A stretch of 64,000 nucleotides of DNA from contig VWYX01000906.1 in assembly GCA_013396525.1 (NCBI GenBank), positions 62,001 to 126,000 on the forward strand, written 5' to 3'. A program made the position numbers and the translations under genes. Each line of letters opens with the position of its first letter. Position 1 is the stretch's first letter. Positions 48,835 through 60,871 of the stretch are shown here, one piece after another. Under the pieces are notes generated by a model, which saw nothing but the letters and a program-made list of their open reading frames with translations, did no database searches and was not told the origin of the DNA. This DNA is from Chaetorhynchus papuensis (lineage: Eukaryota > Chordata > Aves > Passeriformes > Rhipiduridae).

Positions 48835-51800
48835 GTAAGCCTCAGTTTAGTTTTCCACTAAAGTAACATATGGGAAAACATACACTTAACTATGCCCAGT
48901 GTGATTTAAATATGTTGCATACTCAAGGGCATACGTGAAATAAGACATGTCAACCAGACTGTTCCAGGCTTTGTAAGACAGCCAATACACTTGCAAGTAA
49001 GGTAGTCTCTGGACAAAATTACACCATTCATTTTCAATGTCATGAAAACTGATCAATTCTGGTTCAGATTTTAGACACTGAGCAATGTTGGGCTTTTTTT
49101 AGCCTTTTAACTGACAGTTGTATAAAAGGTACTTTGGTTTTCCCAGTAGATCCCTTTAAAGCAAGCCATACACAGTCAGTTGAGCTGATGCTGTGCATTT
49201 TTATGGAGTTTATATAAGTTTAACCCCTGGATTAATATGCCTCTCTTCAGAGATTGGGCTGTTGGAGTCCTTTACTTATTCCTCTAAAACACAGGTGATA
49301 TTTTTGGCATTGCTGCAAGACAATCTGTCTACATTACTGAGCCTCCCATCCAGTCATGAAATGAAATGTTTTCTTTTTTCCTCAAACACCACAAGAGTTG
49401 CTGAGGTTTCAGTTCTGACTACGATGAAACTCATAATTTTGTCATTGGCTTTACTAGGATCAGGACTTCCCAGAGACCAAAGGTATTCTACTGACAGTCA
49501 GTGGACCCTTGGGTATAAATGCACCACTTCTAAGTTAGCATGCGAAAAGCCAATCTGTCATGCATAGTTTTTAATTCTCTCTGTGGACACCCTTGAAAAC
49601 CCATTACGGACCCATATTCTGAAAAACACTGAGAGCCATTTCCCTTAGCCACTGAGAAAGATAAGTTCAATAAAAAACTGAAGTCAAGTCAGCACTGCTC
49701 AGATGGGTCTTTATTGAGGTCTCTTGACAACAATGAAGACCTGTTTCTTATATGCATGTCCAAACTGTGGTCCAATCTGTGGGTGTCCCAGCTTGATGGA
49801 CAATTTGCCTCTATGTTTAACAGCACATGTGTCACTTGCATCTTGAACAGCCCAGACTTGAGGACAGGACTGGGCTTCATAACATCGTCCTGGCCCCAGT
49901 TTCCACTCTGCTCGTGCTAAAGCTCCAGTCTCTTTCTTTTTCTGCATTTGCCTTCATCTTATAATGTCACAAGCCCACTGCACAGCTGTGGGGTGCTTAG
50001 GGATTTTGTCAGTGCTAAGATATGCAGGAAACCTCCTGCAATAGAATTAATAAGGTTTGAGTGCAAACTTCCTAACTACCCAGGTTTTGCTTGATAAAGA
50101 CAATTTTGGGTAATTTTAGGCTTTCAGGAACTTGCAATACTAGAACTGCAGGAGTAAGGCAGAAAAAAACCACTTAGAAATCTTAATAGGAGAGAGGAAC
50201 CCACAGAGCCATTTGAAAAATGCTCCTGCCATGACAGCTAAGGCCCCAAATACAGCCATCTGCCTCTTTTTTCGCTTTCCCCTTTGCTACACTTCCTCTC
50301 CCAGATGTTTCTCATCATCTAAGGTAGCAGTTCAGGCATTTATGTAACTGATCCTAAGGAGTGTGCTGCATGTGATTAACATCAAGTCACCAAAGAACAA
50401 AGAAATGCAATTAATCCCTGTTTAAATAAAAAACAGATTAGATAAGATTAAACATATTAGCAGTGGGCAAACCTCGGATGGTTTGTAGACCTGAATAGGG
50501 CTGGAAGAGTGTTTGGGAGTGCCAGTCTAACCCAGATCCTATCCAAAGTTTCTGATACTTCCATCCAAGAAAGCTGGAAAGCACAAGGAAATCTCTCCTG
50601 TATGGTACTTTGCACTACCTGCTCTCCAATACAGTTGGAAAAAAAATCCCATTCTCACAGTGTGTTGACTTCTGACACCAACACCTCTGATTGTGGTCGG
50701 AACAAGAAAATATTGAGGGTAGAGTTGCCCACTTACTAAGCAGGGTTTAGTTGAAAGGACTTGTTATAGTTAGACAGATTTCACGTTTGGTTTAGTTGGT
50801 TGGTCTGTTTTGCTATAGGCTGAACTTGTTTCTAGGCTTTTTGGCAGAAAAATGACCGCTGTCCTGTTATCCCACTAGTATTCATGATGTTGCGTGTGCC
50901 TCCAAATGAGCATTTTGAGCAACTCATCTTCACAAAAATAACTCCCATTTGCTGATGGGGGTTAGGCTGTTGGTATTCTGATTTCAGCGACATTTTTGTC
51001 AACATCTAAAACAGAAACATTTTTACCAAGTCATGGAAGTGATTGCAAACAGTAGTGAAAAACTCTTCCCTAGCAGCTTGCAGATCTTGCCTGATTTGCC
51101 ACCAGGAGTGGGCTTCAGCTCATCTCATCTCACTGCAGAATCTGCACCTCTATTTTTAAAGTGAGCCTGGAACCTAAGCTTTTAAACAAAATATCCTAAG
51201 AGTTCTTATTTCATCAGAACCAATCTTCATTACCCTCGTTCACAAATTTCTACTATCTCTACACGTTGAATAGAATTACAGAATGAACTGTATATCAATC
51301 AGGAAAAAAATTACTCATTAAAAATACTAATTTTAAAAGTCTTTCTGGGAAGATAGGACAGATAGGTGGATGACTGGACAGACTCTTAGGGAACTTTATT
51401 TAGTGTAATACCTCCCTGAAATGAGCATCTTTTAAAGTTTTCTTTTACATCCAGTCCAATGTAAGTAAAAAGTGGGGAACAAAAACACTGTCTCTGGAAA
51501 GAAAAAAAAGAATCACTCAGTATCAGAATCGTGAACTGTATTCAGAATTTTTCATGTGAGAATGGTCACTGCAGAGAACACATTTATAGTGAAATGACAG
51601 GCAGAGGCTGTTGGGGACTACGAGCGTACACATGCGTTACAAAGTAGTCGTTTCCCACTTCCATGACTATTTTCATAGCCTTTAGTTTGAGATCAGAGCC
51701 TCTCCTGTTGGACTGGCCCAGCTAACCTCTGGAAAGCAGCCATTCAGTACACGTCGTAATTCGCGCTCAGCCTCAACTGGAGCCGCCGTTAAATCAAACA

Positions 51801-53034
51801 TACGGGGCCAGATGCTCAGCCAGTGTAAGGTAAAGTAGCTCCACAGAAGGCAACTTATGGCAGCTAAGGTCTGATCGATGGTGTTAAGTGTGCTGGTAAA
51901 GCTTCAGCCATCGGGCAAGAATGATTTCTCACCTGTTTCCCAAGCATTTATTATTCACGGCTGGATTTCAACTCCTTTCCTCACGGTGACTAGCACCCTC
52001 CTAGAGAAAGAGCCTTACAGAGTTCTCAGGTATACATGGAAAATTTAGAAAGGGCTCAACAGGAGGGGAGCAGGATCTTCAGTGCTAAAAAATTAAATGC
52101 CTCAGAGGTCTCAAACCCTAGCCCTTTTACAAACTAAACAAAAATCCCTCTCTCGCCTTCAACCTACCCTCAGAAACTTTTAAAAATATGGTTTGTCAAA
52201 CATTTTGGATTTTATTTCTAATGAAATGCTAATAAAAATGTGGAACGATAATTTATTTTGTGGTGCTGCACTCAAAGAGTGAGAATACTTAGTAGCTGTG
52301 TGTTCAAGATGAATTGCTAGGAAATGCTTTTAAAATCTGTCCTGTCTTTTACCTGTTTAGATTTATACCACCTCAGATGTTAACAGCCCTTAGGTGGCTT
52401 CTTAATGCCAAATGTAAATACAAAAACAAGAACAAAATGTTCCTCATGCACTCATACATATCTTTCCTGGCAAAAGGCCACTTCTGTCACTCAGAGTTCA
52501 AACTGTTCTTCTTTTAATTTGGCATCAATTCCATGCTGCTAATAGTGTTATTTGTGTTGGAGGTAAGCCACACAACACACTTTTCTAACCAATTTGTCCA
52601 ATAAAATGGCTTATTTTATTAGCTAATCTGTCACTTCTTGAAAAGCGAAGTCTTTAACAGCATTTTTACAAATATTTTTGTTTATGCCTTATACTTTCCC
52701 ATTGCCCTGTATCAATACCAAAGCTTCTAAAAGAGCTAATTAAGTTTTGATAAATTCACAGAAAAATGACTGTTCAGCCTTGATCAGATTCTTCATTTTG
52801 ACAACTTTTTTTTTTTTCCCTCAAAGTTTAAAAATAGTGATTCTCTCAATTCTGGAATGATAACTTTCCTTGTCTTACTCCTCCAGTCCTTTGCCCAGCT
52901 TTGTCCAGCACACCAGATTTTTCTGAGTAAAAATGGAAGAAGGCACAATAAAATTAACAAAGCTGGCTTCTCTACAGTCAGGCTTTCTGTTCTGCCGTGA
53001 CTCCAGGTCTTTGGCTTCATCCTCACCGCTGTTC
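48835..53034. other. Unique noncoding stretch with a CpG cluster
   Basis: No gene was recognised. Seven CpG dinucleotides fall within 51752-51803, against a CpG-poor background. A minus-strand frame of 58 codons starts directly after a good acceptor (TTTCTGTTTTAG) near 51009 and runs to about 50836; it is unidentified. A 68-base minus-strand segment at about 51943-52010 has excellent splice sites but stops in all frames. T12 occurs at 52806-52817. Confidence 0.5.
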
Positions 53035-53095
53035 TTCCCTTTCCCTTTCCCTTTCCCTTTCCCTTTCCCTTTCCCTTTCCCTTTCCCTTTCCCCC
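53035..53095 (-). repeat. (CCCTTT)n hexamer array
   Basis: Ten C-runs spaced by TTT begin at 53037 and recur every six bases to 53091. The minus strand therefore reads GGGAAA repeats and meets the G3-N3 quadruplex rule with many spare runs. The minus-strand Gly-Lys frame across it is an artefact. It is the same hexamer as the array at 4206-4296, in the opposite orientation. Confidence 0.97.
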
Positions 53096-55103
53096 TCTTC
53101 CTTTCCCACTATGGAGGGGTGCCATCAGCTCACCCCTCCTTGCCCTCATTAAAGCCTGAGCAAATGGCTGGCTCCAAACAAGGCACACGTGGCTGAGCAG
53201 CCCCTGCGTGTGTAGGTTCGGTGAACTGGAGCATTAAACAAGACTGAATGTTTGAACACACCCTACAGATTCTCTTCCCTGAACTGTTTTTCCGTCTTTG
53301 CACATCTATCATTTTTCCAATGTTTAAGAGCTCACGTCTGAGACCGTGACTGCTCTGTCTGAAGATGCTAAAAATGGCCAGCGGGTTCAGCAGTTTCTGC
53401 AGATGGCCTGGCAGATGAGCAGATGAACAGGCTGGGGCACCACATTCTCTTAAAGAGGAGCTGGAGAACACAGGGCAGAGAACAAAACATGAAAATCTTC
53501 ATTATCTTCATAATAAAAATTGACATACACAAAAATCGGATCAATAAAATATGCGATATTTTAAGAGCAATTCTGAAAGGATAAAAAAAATACACAGAAA
53601 AAAATCTCACACATTACCTAAGAATTCATTGTTTCCTGTGCTGGACTGCAAATAAACAGAGACAGATACTGTGTGAAAAACACTGCATGTTCACTGACAG
53701 TCTGGTTTTACCTTTAATACAGCTTAAATCAGAAGCAGAGTAAGCAGGACTGCAAGGAGGCACTGAACATAAATGGGATAATCCTGCTTGGCCCCAGAAA
53801 CTGCACCTCCAGCAAGGCAAGAATAAGTACCTACTGCCTCCCTCCCATATAGATCCAGGTGGTTAAGTGCCCGTCTGCAGTGTATTTGGGTCTGGAATAT
53901 CCTCTAAGTGGAAAGTAGACACCTTGATGGAGCTTATGTTAATTAATTTTATTTTCTTTAACTATAACCATCTGTATGCCAACACACTGGTTTGGCCAGC
54001 ATTCCCTGCTCCGGGGTGAGCCCACAGCCCAGGGCAGTGTGACAGGGGCTCAGCCATGTGCTGCTGGCGGGGCAGCAGCCTGCCTGGCCACTGTCCTTGG
54101 GCACACAGAGGAGCTGCCAGCAGCTGCCTGCTGCCCACACATGCCTCTGGGCAGGAAGGACTGTGCAGGAGGAGAAGGCACCAATGCACAGACCTGCTGT
54201 GCTTTAGCAGTGCCCACAGCAGCTGTGGCACAATGAGTGCAACGCCGAGCCCTACTCCAGAGCAGCTGGGTCAGCATCGTGCCATGCCCACCTGATGTCC
54301 CCCCAAAAACCTCTCTGCTGGAGAGCTGCTCCTCCTTTGGAACTGCAAGAATCCCTCAAGGCAGGCTATTCAACTTGGCCTGATGAATATTTAAACCAAA
54401 GGCTATTTCCTCTCATGTTTAGGAGTATAAACATTGACAATCTATGTCTGACGTCTCTTAACTCAGGGAATGGCTTTATATAAACATGTGTTTGGTGTCT
54501 TCTGGTTTCTTTCTCAACCAAACCCTTTAGAAATCGTACACACACTTTATAATGATGTGAGCAACATTTTCCTACTGCTGAGTACTGGAGAAGTGCTTGG
54601 CATGGAGTTTATTCCAACTTGAGTGTCTGCATTCAAATCCCCTGTGCATGGCGAGGCTGAAGCCTGGACTTCGTACTTGCTGTTCCTGATGAAATGTGCC
54701 TGCAGTCCAAAGGAGAAGGCTGTTTATGAGCACCGAGTCCTCGCACCTGGCCTCCTGCACTGCCAGCCCCATCCCAGCACAGGTCTCCAGCCTGACTGGA
54801 AGAGATCCTCTGCACTCTGCATTCCTTGGAAAGTGTTCTCTGTTTAATAAAACCCAAACATCTTATTAAAGAAGTTCAAATGGAGGCTCTGCATTTTTTT
54901 AATGCAAAACATCAGCAATTTGTGGCCAAACAGTGCAATCCTTACAGCATGCAACATTGTGAGATGTCCCTCTATGTTTTCCATGAGGAGCACCATGGTC
55001 CCAGGCTGTGCCATGCGTGGCTTTGGTCACCTGTCCATTTCCAAACAGGCTGGGTTTTGCCTCTCCATTCCCCATGAACCTTCTCACTGGAAAACATACT
55101 TAC
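53096..55103. other. Unique stretch, partly GC-rich, nothing recognised
   Basis: The segments 53970-54300 and 54600-54860 are GC-richer, with several overlapping frames open on both strands (up to about 90 codons), the usual by-product of base composition. No motif, repeat family or splice structure was recognised. Confidence 0.55.
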
Positions 55104-55165
55104 CTGATGACTTGAAATAACAACTGACAGAGCTTCTTTTAAAGCTTTCAGGGAGACCACTGTTT
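55104..55165 (-). other. Candidate 62-bp antisense exon
   Basis: On the minus strand the acceptor ATATCTGCATGTTTTTCAG precedes 62 bases ending in CATCAG/GTAAGTATG, a near-consensus donor. One frame is open: two bases complete a split codon, then TVVSLKALKEAL followed by SVVISSHQ, leaving in phase 0. The entry phase matches the exit phase of the upstream candidate at 58002-58032, giving a Glu at the junction. The peptide is amphipathic and plausible as helix but not recognised. This and the 58.0-kb segment are the best-supported exon candidates in the window. Confidence 0.3.
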
Positions 55166-57062
55166 CTGAAAAACATGCAGATATAGAATAAAATAAAAAA
55201 CATCAGTGAGCAATTTATTATAATTGGAGGGTCAGCTGTTTTCTAACCTGTAAGCAGACTACAGAAGCCATTCCTTTGAAAGTCTTCGTGTTTTCTGCAT
55301 AATGTTCCACTTTGTGCAAATTTATGTGCTTACACTGCAGACACTTCGAATGCCCCAGAAAGGACAAAATAGCAGCAAGAAGCAGAGGCTTTGGCTGAAC
55401 CCCAAGTCTTTGCATACACTGATAGGCATTGTAACTGGATTTGTCCAGAAACATTGCAAAGCAGGGTCCAAGCTTCTAAAATGCCTAGCAGTCAGCTTTA
55501 AACATGGAAAAGTAGCTCTCAAGACAAGCCATCTCACACTACCTATTTACAGGATAGGTGTAGGGTCCGCTGTAGTGGAGGAAGGTGGAAATAAGTAGCC
55601 TGAAGAAACCCTCCAGCCTGAGTAACCTGCCCAAGAAAAAGAGATGCATTCCTTGTAAGGAATGGTCCTGGAGCTTGTGTCACTTCACACAAGCTGCAGG
55701 TAGCCAAACATGCTAGGGAACTACAACACAAAACTCGAATTGCAGCTAGTGGGAGGATTTATGGGATATCTATTTTGCTGAGTGGCTTCTGATGGGCTTT
55801 TAGGGCCTAAGAGATTGTCTCTGTCCTGAGCCTGACAACAGGCTTGTGGAAAAAGGGCTGCAAGCCTCAACAGGATCACCAGCCTGACAGCAGCCCAGAC
55901 TATCACTGTCATAAAAAATATCTTAGGAGCCACTGCTGGTGGTAACAGACCCACATAAATTTTGAAATTAATGCCTTGGAAACAGACAGGTCCTTCCCGA
56001 TAGATCAGGGAATTCTCAAGGATACAAGAATACAAAGTTCTAGCTGTTTTATCCAGTCCCAGAAGTCTATACCTGTCACCACGATACCTCAGCACCGAAA
56101 TGGGAATGACTCTAATTGGTGTACTAGCACTTTTTCTCAAGCCTAAAAGTCAAGCTCTGGCATTGCATCATAACAAGCATCAGCTTTGCCATCTTCACCC
56201 TGCCAGCTGCTCCCTCAGTTTTGTTATTTTATCTGCACTGACCAAGACCCCACGGCGAGGCTCCTGGGCACCACTTCCCACCTAGGCCCTGCTAAGTGCC
56301 ATCCTCACTCCACCCAGGACCTGCCTGCAGTCACTGCTGCCTGCACTCTGACAGATCAGCACAGAGGTGCCCTGGCAGCCTTGCTTTAAGTCCTATGTCT
56401 GCCCTCTTCCTCCCAGCTGCTTCCCAGACGCTGGAACCTTAACCCCTTCCCTGCCTTGCAGAGCTGTAAGCCCTAATAACGAAGGAGGGGCGTCTATCTG
56501 TGCCGTGTGTTTATAAAACCCCTTTGGGTTTCATCAGCCCACAGGCCCAGATCTACACTCCCTGTGTTTCTCGTGTACCCAAATGAGGGTATGGAAGAGC
56601 CTGGTTCACACAAATACGATACCTGGGGGAGGAATATGGTGTTAACTATAAACTTCTGAATGTAATACTCAACAGAAATATATTCCAAGAGAAATCTTCA
56701 GAGCTTCTCAGGCAACTTTAGCTGTACCAGGTAATGCCACACCCAAGGGTGAACACTGCTGGTGCGGGGTTTGTCTTGTATTTAAGAAAAGCCTTAAAAA
56801 TCACTCCTAAATAGGCAGAGGTTTATACACTCACGTAGGCATGACTGTGTGTGTCAGACACACAGATGAATCCATGTCACTCTCTGAAGACTGCTACGGT
56901 CAGCCTCAGCATCCTGCCTTATGCAATGGTTCCTGCAATCCTTCTGATCTCTATACTTAGAAGCCTGAAGTGCTGCAAGCAGAGCTAAATGGAAATGCTC
57001 CAGGTTCTGAGTGTCTCTCCAACCATTGAGACCACTAAGATAAAGTAAGTTAAAATAAATTT
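55166..57062. other. Unique noncoding stretch
   Basis: A 139-codon minus-strand frame (55721-56140) with a hydrophobic run IFFMTVIVWAAVRLVILL lies here. It is not recognised, and the opposite strand is not unusual. It would fall inside the intron between the 55.1- and 58.0-kb candidates. No repeat family was recognised. Confidence 0.45.
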
Positions 57063-57177
57063 NNNNNNNNNNNNNNNNNNNNNNNNNNNNNNNNNNNNNN
57101 NNNNNNNNNNNNNNNNNNNNNNNNNNNNNNNNNNNNNNNNNNNNNNNNNNNNNNNNNNNNNNNNNNNNNNNNNNNNN
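57063..57177. other. 115-N assembly gap
   Basis: One hundred and fifteen undetermined bases directly abut a long TAAAA array, so the gap most likely hides more of that array or an element it belongs to. Frames drawn through the Ns are artefacts. Confidence 0.98.
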
Positions 57178-57272
57178 AATAAAATAAAATAAAATAAAAT
57201 AAAATAAAATAAAATAAAATAAAATAAAATAAAATAAAATAAAATAAAATAAAATAAAATAAAATAAAATAA
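57178..57272 (+). repeat. (TAAAA)n pentanucleotide array beside the gap
   Basis: About 19 perfect TAAAA units (95 bases) without a substitution. The left flank of the gap (AGTTAAAATAAATTT) is also TAAAA-like, so the true array probably spans the gap and exceeds 200 bases. The Ile-Leu-Phe-Tyr frame on the minus strand is an artefact. Confidence 0.97.
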
Positions 57273-58001
57273 CTTTTAGGTGAACATTCCACAACTAAGT
57301 TCAAGAGAAAAGCACACATGGCACAATGTTTCAGCTTGGAAGTCTCTATCCTCACATAATACTAAATGTCCTTAGCATTAATTATTTCTAATTTATTATC
57401 ATTTGCAAGCATCTGGACAAGCTGGCAACCATGGTAGGGTTGAGGTTTGAATCACAAGCTAATAAAATCTGTGGTGAAACCCGTAAACCAAACACATGAA
57501 GTCAGATGGGGGCATTAGTTAGCGAGTGTCACTGAGGTGTTAGCTCCAACCCCGTGCTGGCCACGCTGTGAAGGTGTAGGAATGAAGCAGCTGAGGTCTG
57601 GCAAGCCCCTTTCCAATGAGTTTCCTGAGAGATGTTTACAGAGACACATACAAAGCGCTGCACCGAGGGAGGTGTCAGCAAGCCACAGCAGTGGAACGCG
57701 TTTCCAACCTTCATACTCTCTCTCCGAGGACACACCTCCTTCTGCCTTAGGATCTTGGCTTTCACCTGGCTGTGGAGGGGCCCAACAGTTTCGCTTCTCT
57801 GATGCTGTGCCCTGGCTTCGGCAGTTTTGCATTTTGTTGCTCTTCCAGTGAATTCCAAAAAAAACCCTGAGCTGCACTTGGCAGTCCTGCATGGGGCAGG
57901 TGTTCATAGAGAGAAAATTGTTTTCCAAAGCAAGCCAAACTCTAACTTTTGACATGGGATACAGTTTTGCAAGTCTGGACTAGAAAAGACTAAGCGCATA
58001 C
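57273..58001. other. Unique noncoding stretch, nothing recognised
   Basis: Several overlapping frames (104-146 codons) on both strands at 57515-57955, GC-balanced and with no motif. No repeat family was recognised. Confidence 0.5.
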
Positions 58002-58032
58002 CTGAACCATCAGTATCATATGTTGCGTTGAC
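58002..58032 (-). other. Candidate 31-bp antisense exon
   Basis: On the minus strand the acceptor GGACTTCTGACTGTTTTAG precedes 31 bases ending in GTTCAG/GTATGCGC, a good donor. In phase 0 it reads VNATYDTDGS with one spare base, which the next candidate (55104-55165) completes to a Glu codon. The acidic DTDGSE part is loosely EF-hand-like, but that is a weak hint. Very short exons are easy to find by chance. Confidence 0.28.
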
Positions 58033-58342
58033 CTAAAACAGTCAGAAGTCCATCCTCTCTCTGCATGGGCAACAGAATTTTTATGAAACACCCTGGCACC
58101 TCTTGGTTTCTAAACTTAGGTGTTTTTCGTGCTAGCTACCTCCTGCTAGCAGCCATTAAAAGTCCTTGCCCAGCCCCTGGCTGTCCACAGCACATTCTAA
58201 ATCACTCTGCTCACGTGTTGGCACTTGTGACAGCTCAGCACCGCTCAACTGGGACCAACCACGTAGAAGTGGCACTTTCATCTTGTTGTATGTTCACAGG
58301 GAAGAAACTTATCCCACTCCCCCTTCCTAGAAGACCACAACA

Positions 58343-58402
58343 GAAAGAAAAATAGGAAAAGAAAGGAAGAAAGGAAGGAAGAAAGAAAGGAAGAAAGGAG
58401 GA
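58343..58402 (+). repeat. GAAA/GGAA purine tract
   Basis: About 60 bases of nearly pure purine built from GAAA and GGAA units. It lies 75 bases before a much longer TTCC array, so the two can pair as imperfect inverted repeats. Confidence 0.9.
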
Positions 58403-58477
58403 CCACCTAAACTTTCTTTTAATGAGTTTTCACAAATGGGTCTCAAAAGATTGATTTTTACCTTCCTTCCAAGCCTC

Positions 58478-58706
58478 TTCTTCCTTCCTTCCTTCCTTCC
58501 TTCCTTCCTTCCTTCCTTCCTTCCTTCCTTCCTTCCTTCCTTCCTTCCTTCCTTCCTTCCCTCCTTCCTTCCTTCCTTCCTTCCTTCCTTCCTTCCTTCC
58601 TTCCTTCCTTCCTTNCTTCCTTCCTTCCTTCCTTCCTTCCTTCCTTCCTTCCTTCCTTCCTTCCTTCCTTCCTTCCTTCCTTCCTTCCTTCCTTCCTTCC
58701 TTCCCT
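58478..58706 (+). repeat. Long (TTCC)n tetranucleotide array
   Basis: About 57 units over 229 bases, with one variant unit at 58560-58563 and one undetermined base at 58615. It is preceded by a few degenerate units from 58461 and followed by CTGCCTGCC. The strand asymmetry (pure pyrimidine) and mirror symmetry suit triplex (H-DNA) formation. The Leu-Pro-Ser-Phe and Arg-Lys-Glu-Gly frames across it are artefacts. Confidence 0.98.
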
Positions 58707-60871
58707 GCCTGCCTTCACTTAGCTTTTATTCTTTCATTTTTCCACTCCACCTCTCTTCCCTTCATAATTTTTTCCTCCCCTGTCTTGTCTTGAAAACCAG
58801 CAGAAGAGAGGATATGCAAGAGATAAAAAAATACAGAAGAAAGGTACAACTTTACCAAGCTGTAAGAAAGGTGGGTGCAAATCCCAAACTGCTTTGGTAG
58901 AATTTTTGAAAACTGACATTTGAAAAAAAAAAGTAAAGATCTCTTCAGTTTTAAATAATCTGTATCTATTTTATCTATTTCTTACATCTATAGAAAATAG
59001 GCTCTATTGGTAGAAGATGATTAGTTCAAACTCAGACTCTGAGAAGCTTATACAGCATCTCCTCCTACAAAGGTTTAAAAACAATAGATCTGGAATAGAC
59101 TTGTCACTAACAAATTGTCTGCAGTTTACTTAGGAAAGATTTTTGTTTAGTGGTTTGATAATTTTTAAGGACTCTGGAACAAGATTGACCTTATTTGTGG
59201 GCAAATCAGACAGTTTTGGCCCTGGGCACCAGAGTACTCCTTTCAACTTGAGAAGCTAATAGAACAGTTGGTGAAGTTCACTTTATGTACACAGGGTGAG
59301 GGTGACGTTGGATATTTCACCCATATGGGCAAAAAAGAATGAACTCAGTTCTAGACAGATATGAAAAATTTTCCATAGTGATTTTTAATACTTAGAAGGT
59401 GACTCCTGTTCTAAAACTTGATAAAGACGATTCTAAAGAACAAAAAAAGAAAAAAAGGGATTTTTTCAGTTGTTTTAGAAGGAAACTTCATGTTTCTTGA
59501 CTTTCCCATGGAATTAATTTGGTGTTTCTGGTTTCCAGACAGCAATGTGAGCACATAGCCAAGCTCTCCAAGCTTCGCCCAACATCTCACGAGCAAAACA
59601 TCATGAGTTGCCCCAGCAGAGCAAAAGCTGGTGCAGTAAATGTGGCTCTTCTCTCAACCCCAGAAAGCATAAAAGGTCACCCAAGTAAAGATCACCAAAT
59701 TTTTATGGCAGTGTTGTGCCTCAGTCACACGAGCTTTCAGGGTTAAACAAGGCACGGAAAGGGAAATTTGCAAGTATTTTTTTCACCATTTTGGTAGCTG
59801 TGTGAGGCCTATTGGCTGTTCAAGGCAGAAATACAATAACCTAAAAACTGTGGGACTGCGAGGAAGAAAAGTCTTCCTGGCACATAGTGAGAAAAAGTGG
59901 GAGACAGAGAGGATGAACTGCAAGGGGAAAAATATACCATGAAGAGGCATGACCAAAAATATTAATGTTAATGAGTCAGGACATAAAGTAACTAGCTTTC
60001 ATTTAAACCCATGGTTTCAGAAAGAGGCTATAATCTGCTGGAGATGTCATCATTTCAATGAAAGGTAAAACCAGGATCAGGATTATTTACTCTCACTAAA
60101 CATTTGCTGGCCTTTTTTCATATACATTCTGGCCTCAGGGATCTTTATCCAGGAATGCTGGTCAAACTCTGGTTTAGGTCTCCATACGCTATTTTCCTAT
60201 AATATGCCACTTTCCTACAATTCATCCCATCATTTCACTTAAAGCACTTGTTCCTAAAAATATTATTATGTAGCCACTGTGGCAGGACACAACCTCCAAT
60301 CAGTATCAAATGATAAGCAATAAACCTGCTGGACACTCTGGCCCTGCACGTATCTCTCTCAGTAGGGACCCGTCCAGACAGCTACACGCATACAAATTAT
60401 TTCAGATTATCAAAGGTGCCATCTCAAGCACAATACCCCCCTGTGCATGCATCTGCACTTACTCATTTACACATAGGTATAGCAAGATGTCGTGAAAGCC
60501 CAGCATAAAAAGAGCTACCCAGTTCCTGCCATCACAGCCCTGATCAAGGTAAGAATATAGCTGGGTGTCGTGGTTTGTCAGGACACTGGGGAAGGGGGCA
60601 AAGTGTAAAAGAAGATACTAGAGGCGAAGGCACCTCACTTTGCCTTGCATAGGGATGAAGCTGCAGTGGCCTTGAGTAGTTATTACCCACTAGTTCAAGT
60701 TGATTTGTTCTGCCTGTGAGTTTTGATTTGGAAATACAGCAAGCCTGGGGAAAAGGATATGAAATGACCTGGAGTTGGGACTTATATTTTTCCTTCCCCA
60801 GTGGATGTCCCTGCATACCTGCTTGCGGTGTAATAGTGCAATAAATTGAGTGCATATCTATATCCACAAAG
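58707..60871. other. Unique noncoding stretch, nothing firm
   Basis: Unique sequence with short frames. A CATAAAAAG motif near 60503 precedes a strong donor-like CAAG/GTAAGAATA at 60549. This could look like a small promoter plus first exon, but there is no CpG enrichment or other support. Confidence 0.5.

Noticed and set aside
52793..53196. Gly-Lys repeat frame (131 codons) and its Pro-Phe opposite
   Set aside because: They are translations of the CCCTTT array.
53970..54300. GC-rich block with many overlapping frames
   Set aside because: Frames are open on both strands in several phases, which reflects composition. There is no CpG enrichment to suggest a promoter and no domain.
55721..56140. 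139-codon minus-strand frame with a hydrophobic segment
   Set aside because: It shows no recognised domain, no splice structure and no support beyond openness; kept only as a note.
56854..57355. Frames of 101-146 codons spanning the N gap
   Set aside because: Most of their length is undetermined bases and the TAAAA array.
58436..58900. 154-codon Leu-Pro-Ser-Phe frame and its basic minus-strand partner
   Set aside because: They are translations of the TTCC array.
60567..60660. TGTCGTGGTTT resembling the reversed end of the 36.7-kb LTR family
   Set aside because: The similarity stops after about 11 bases, so it is probably chance.
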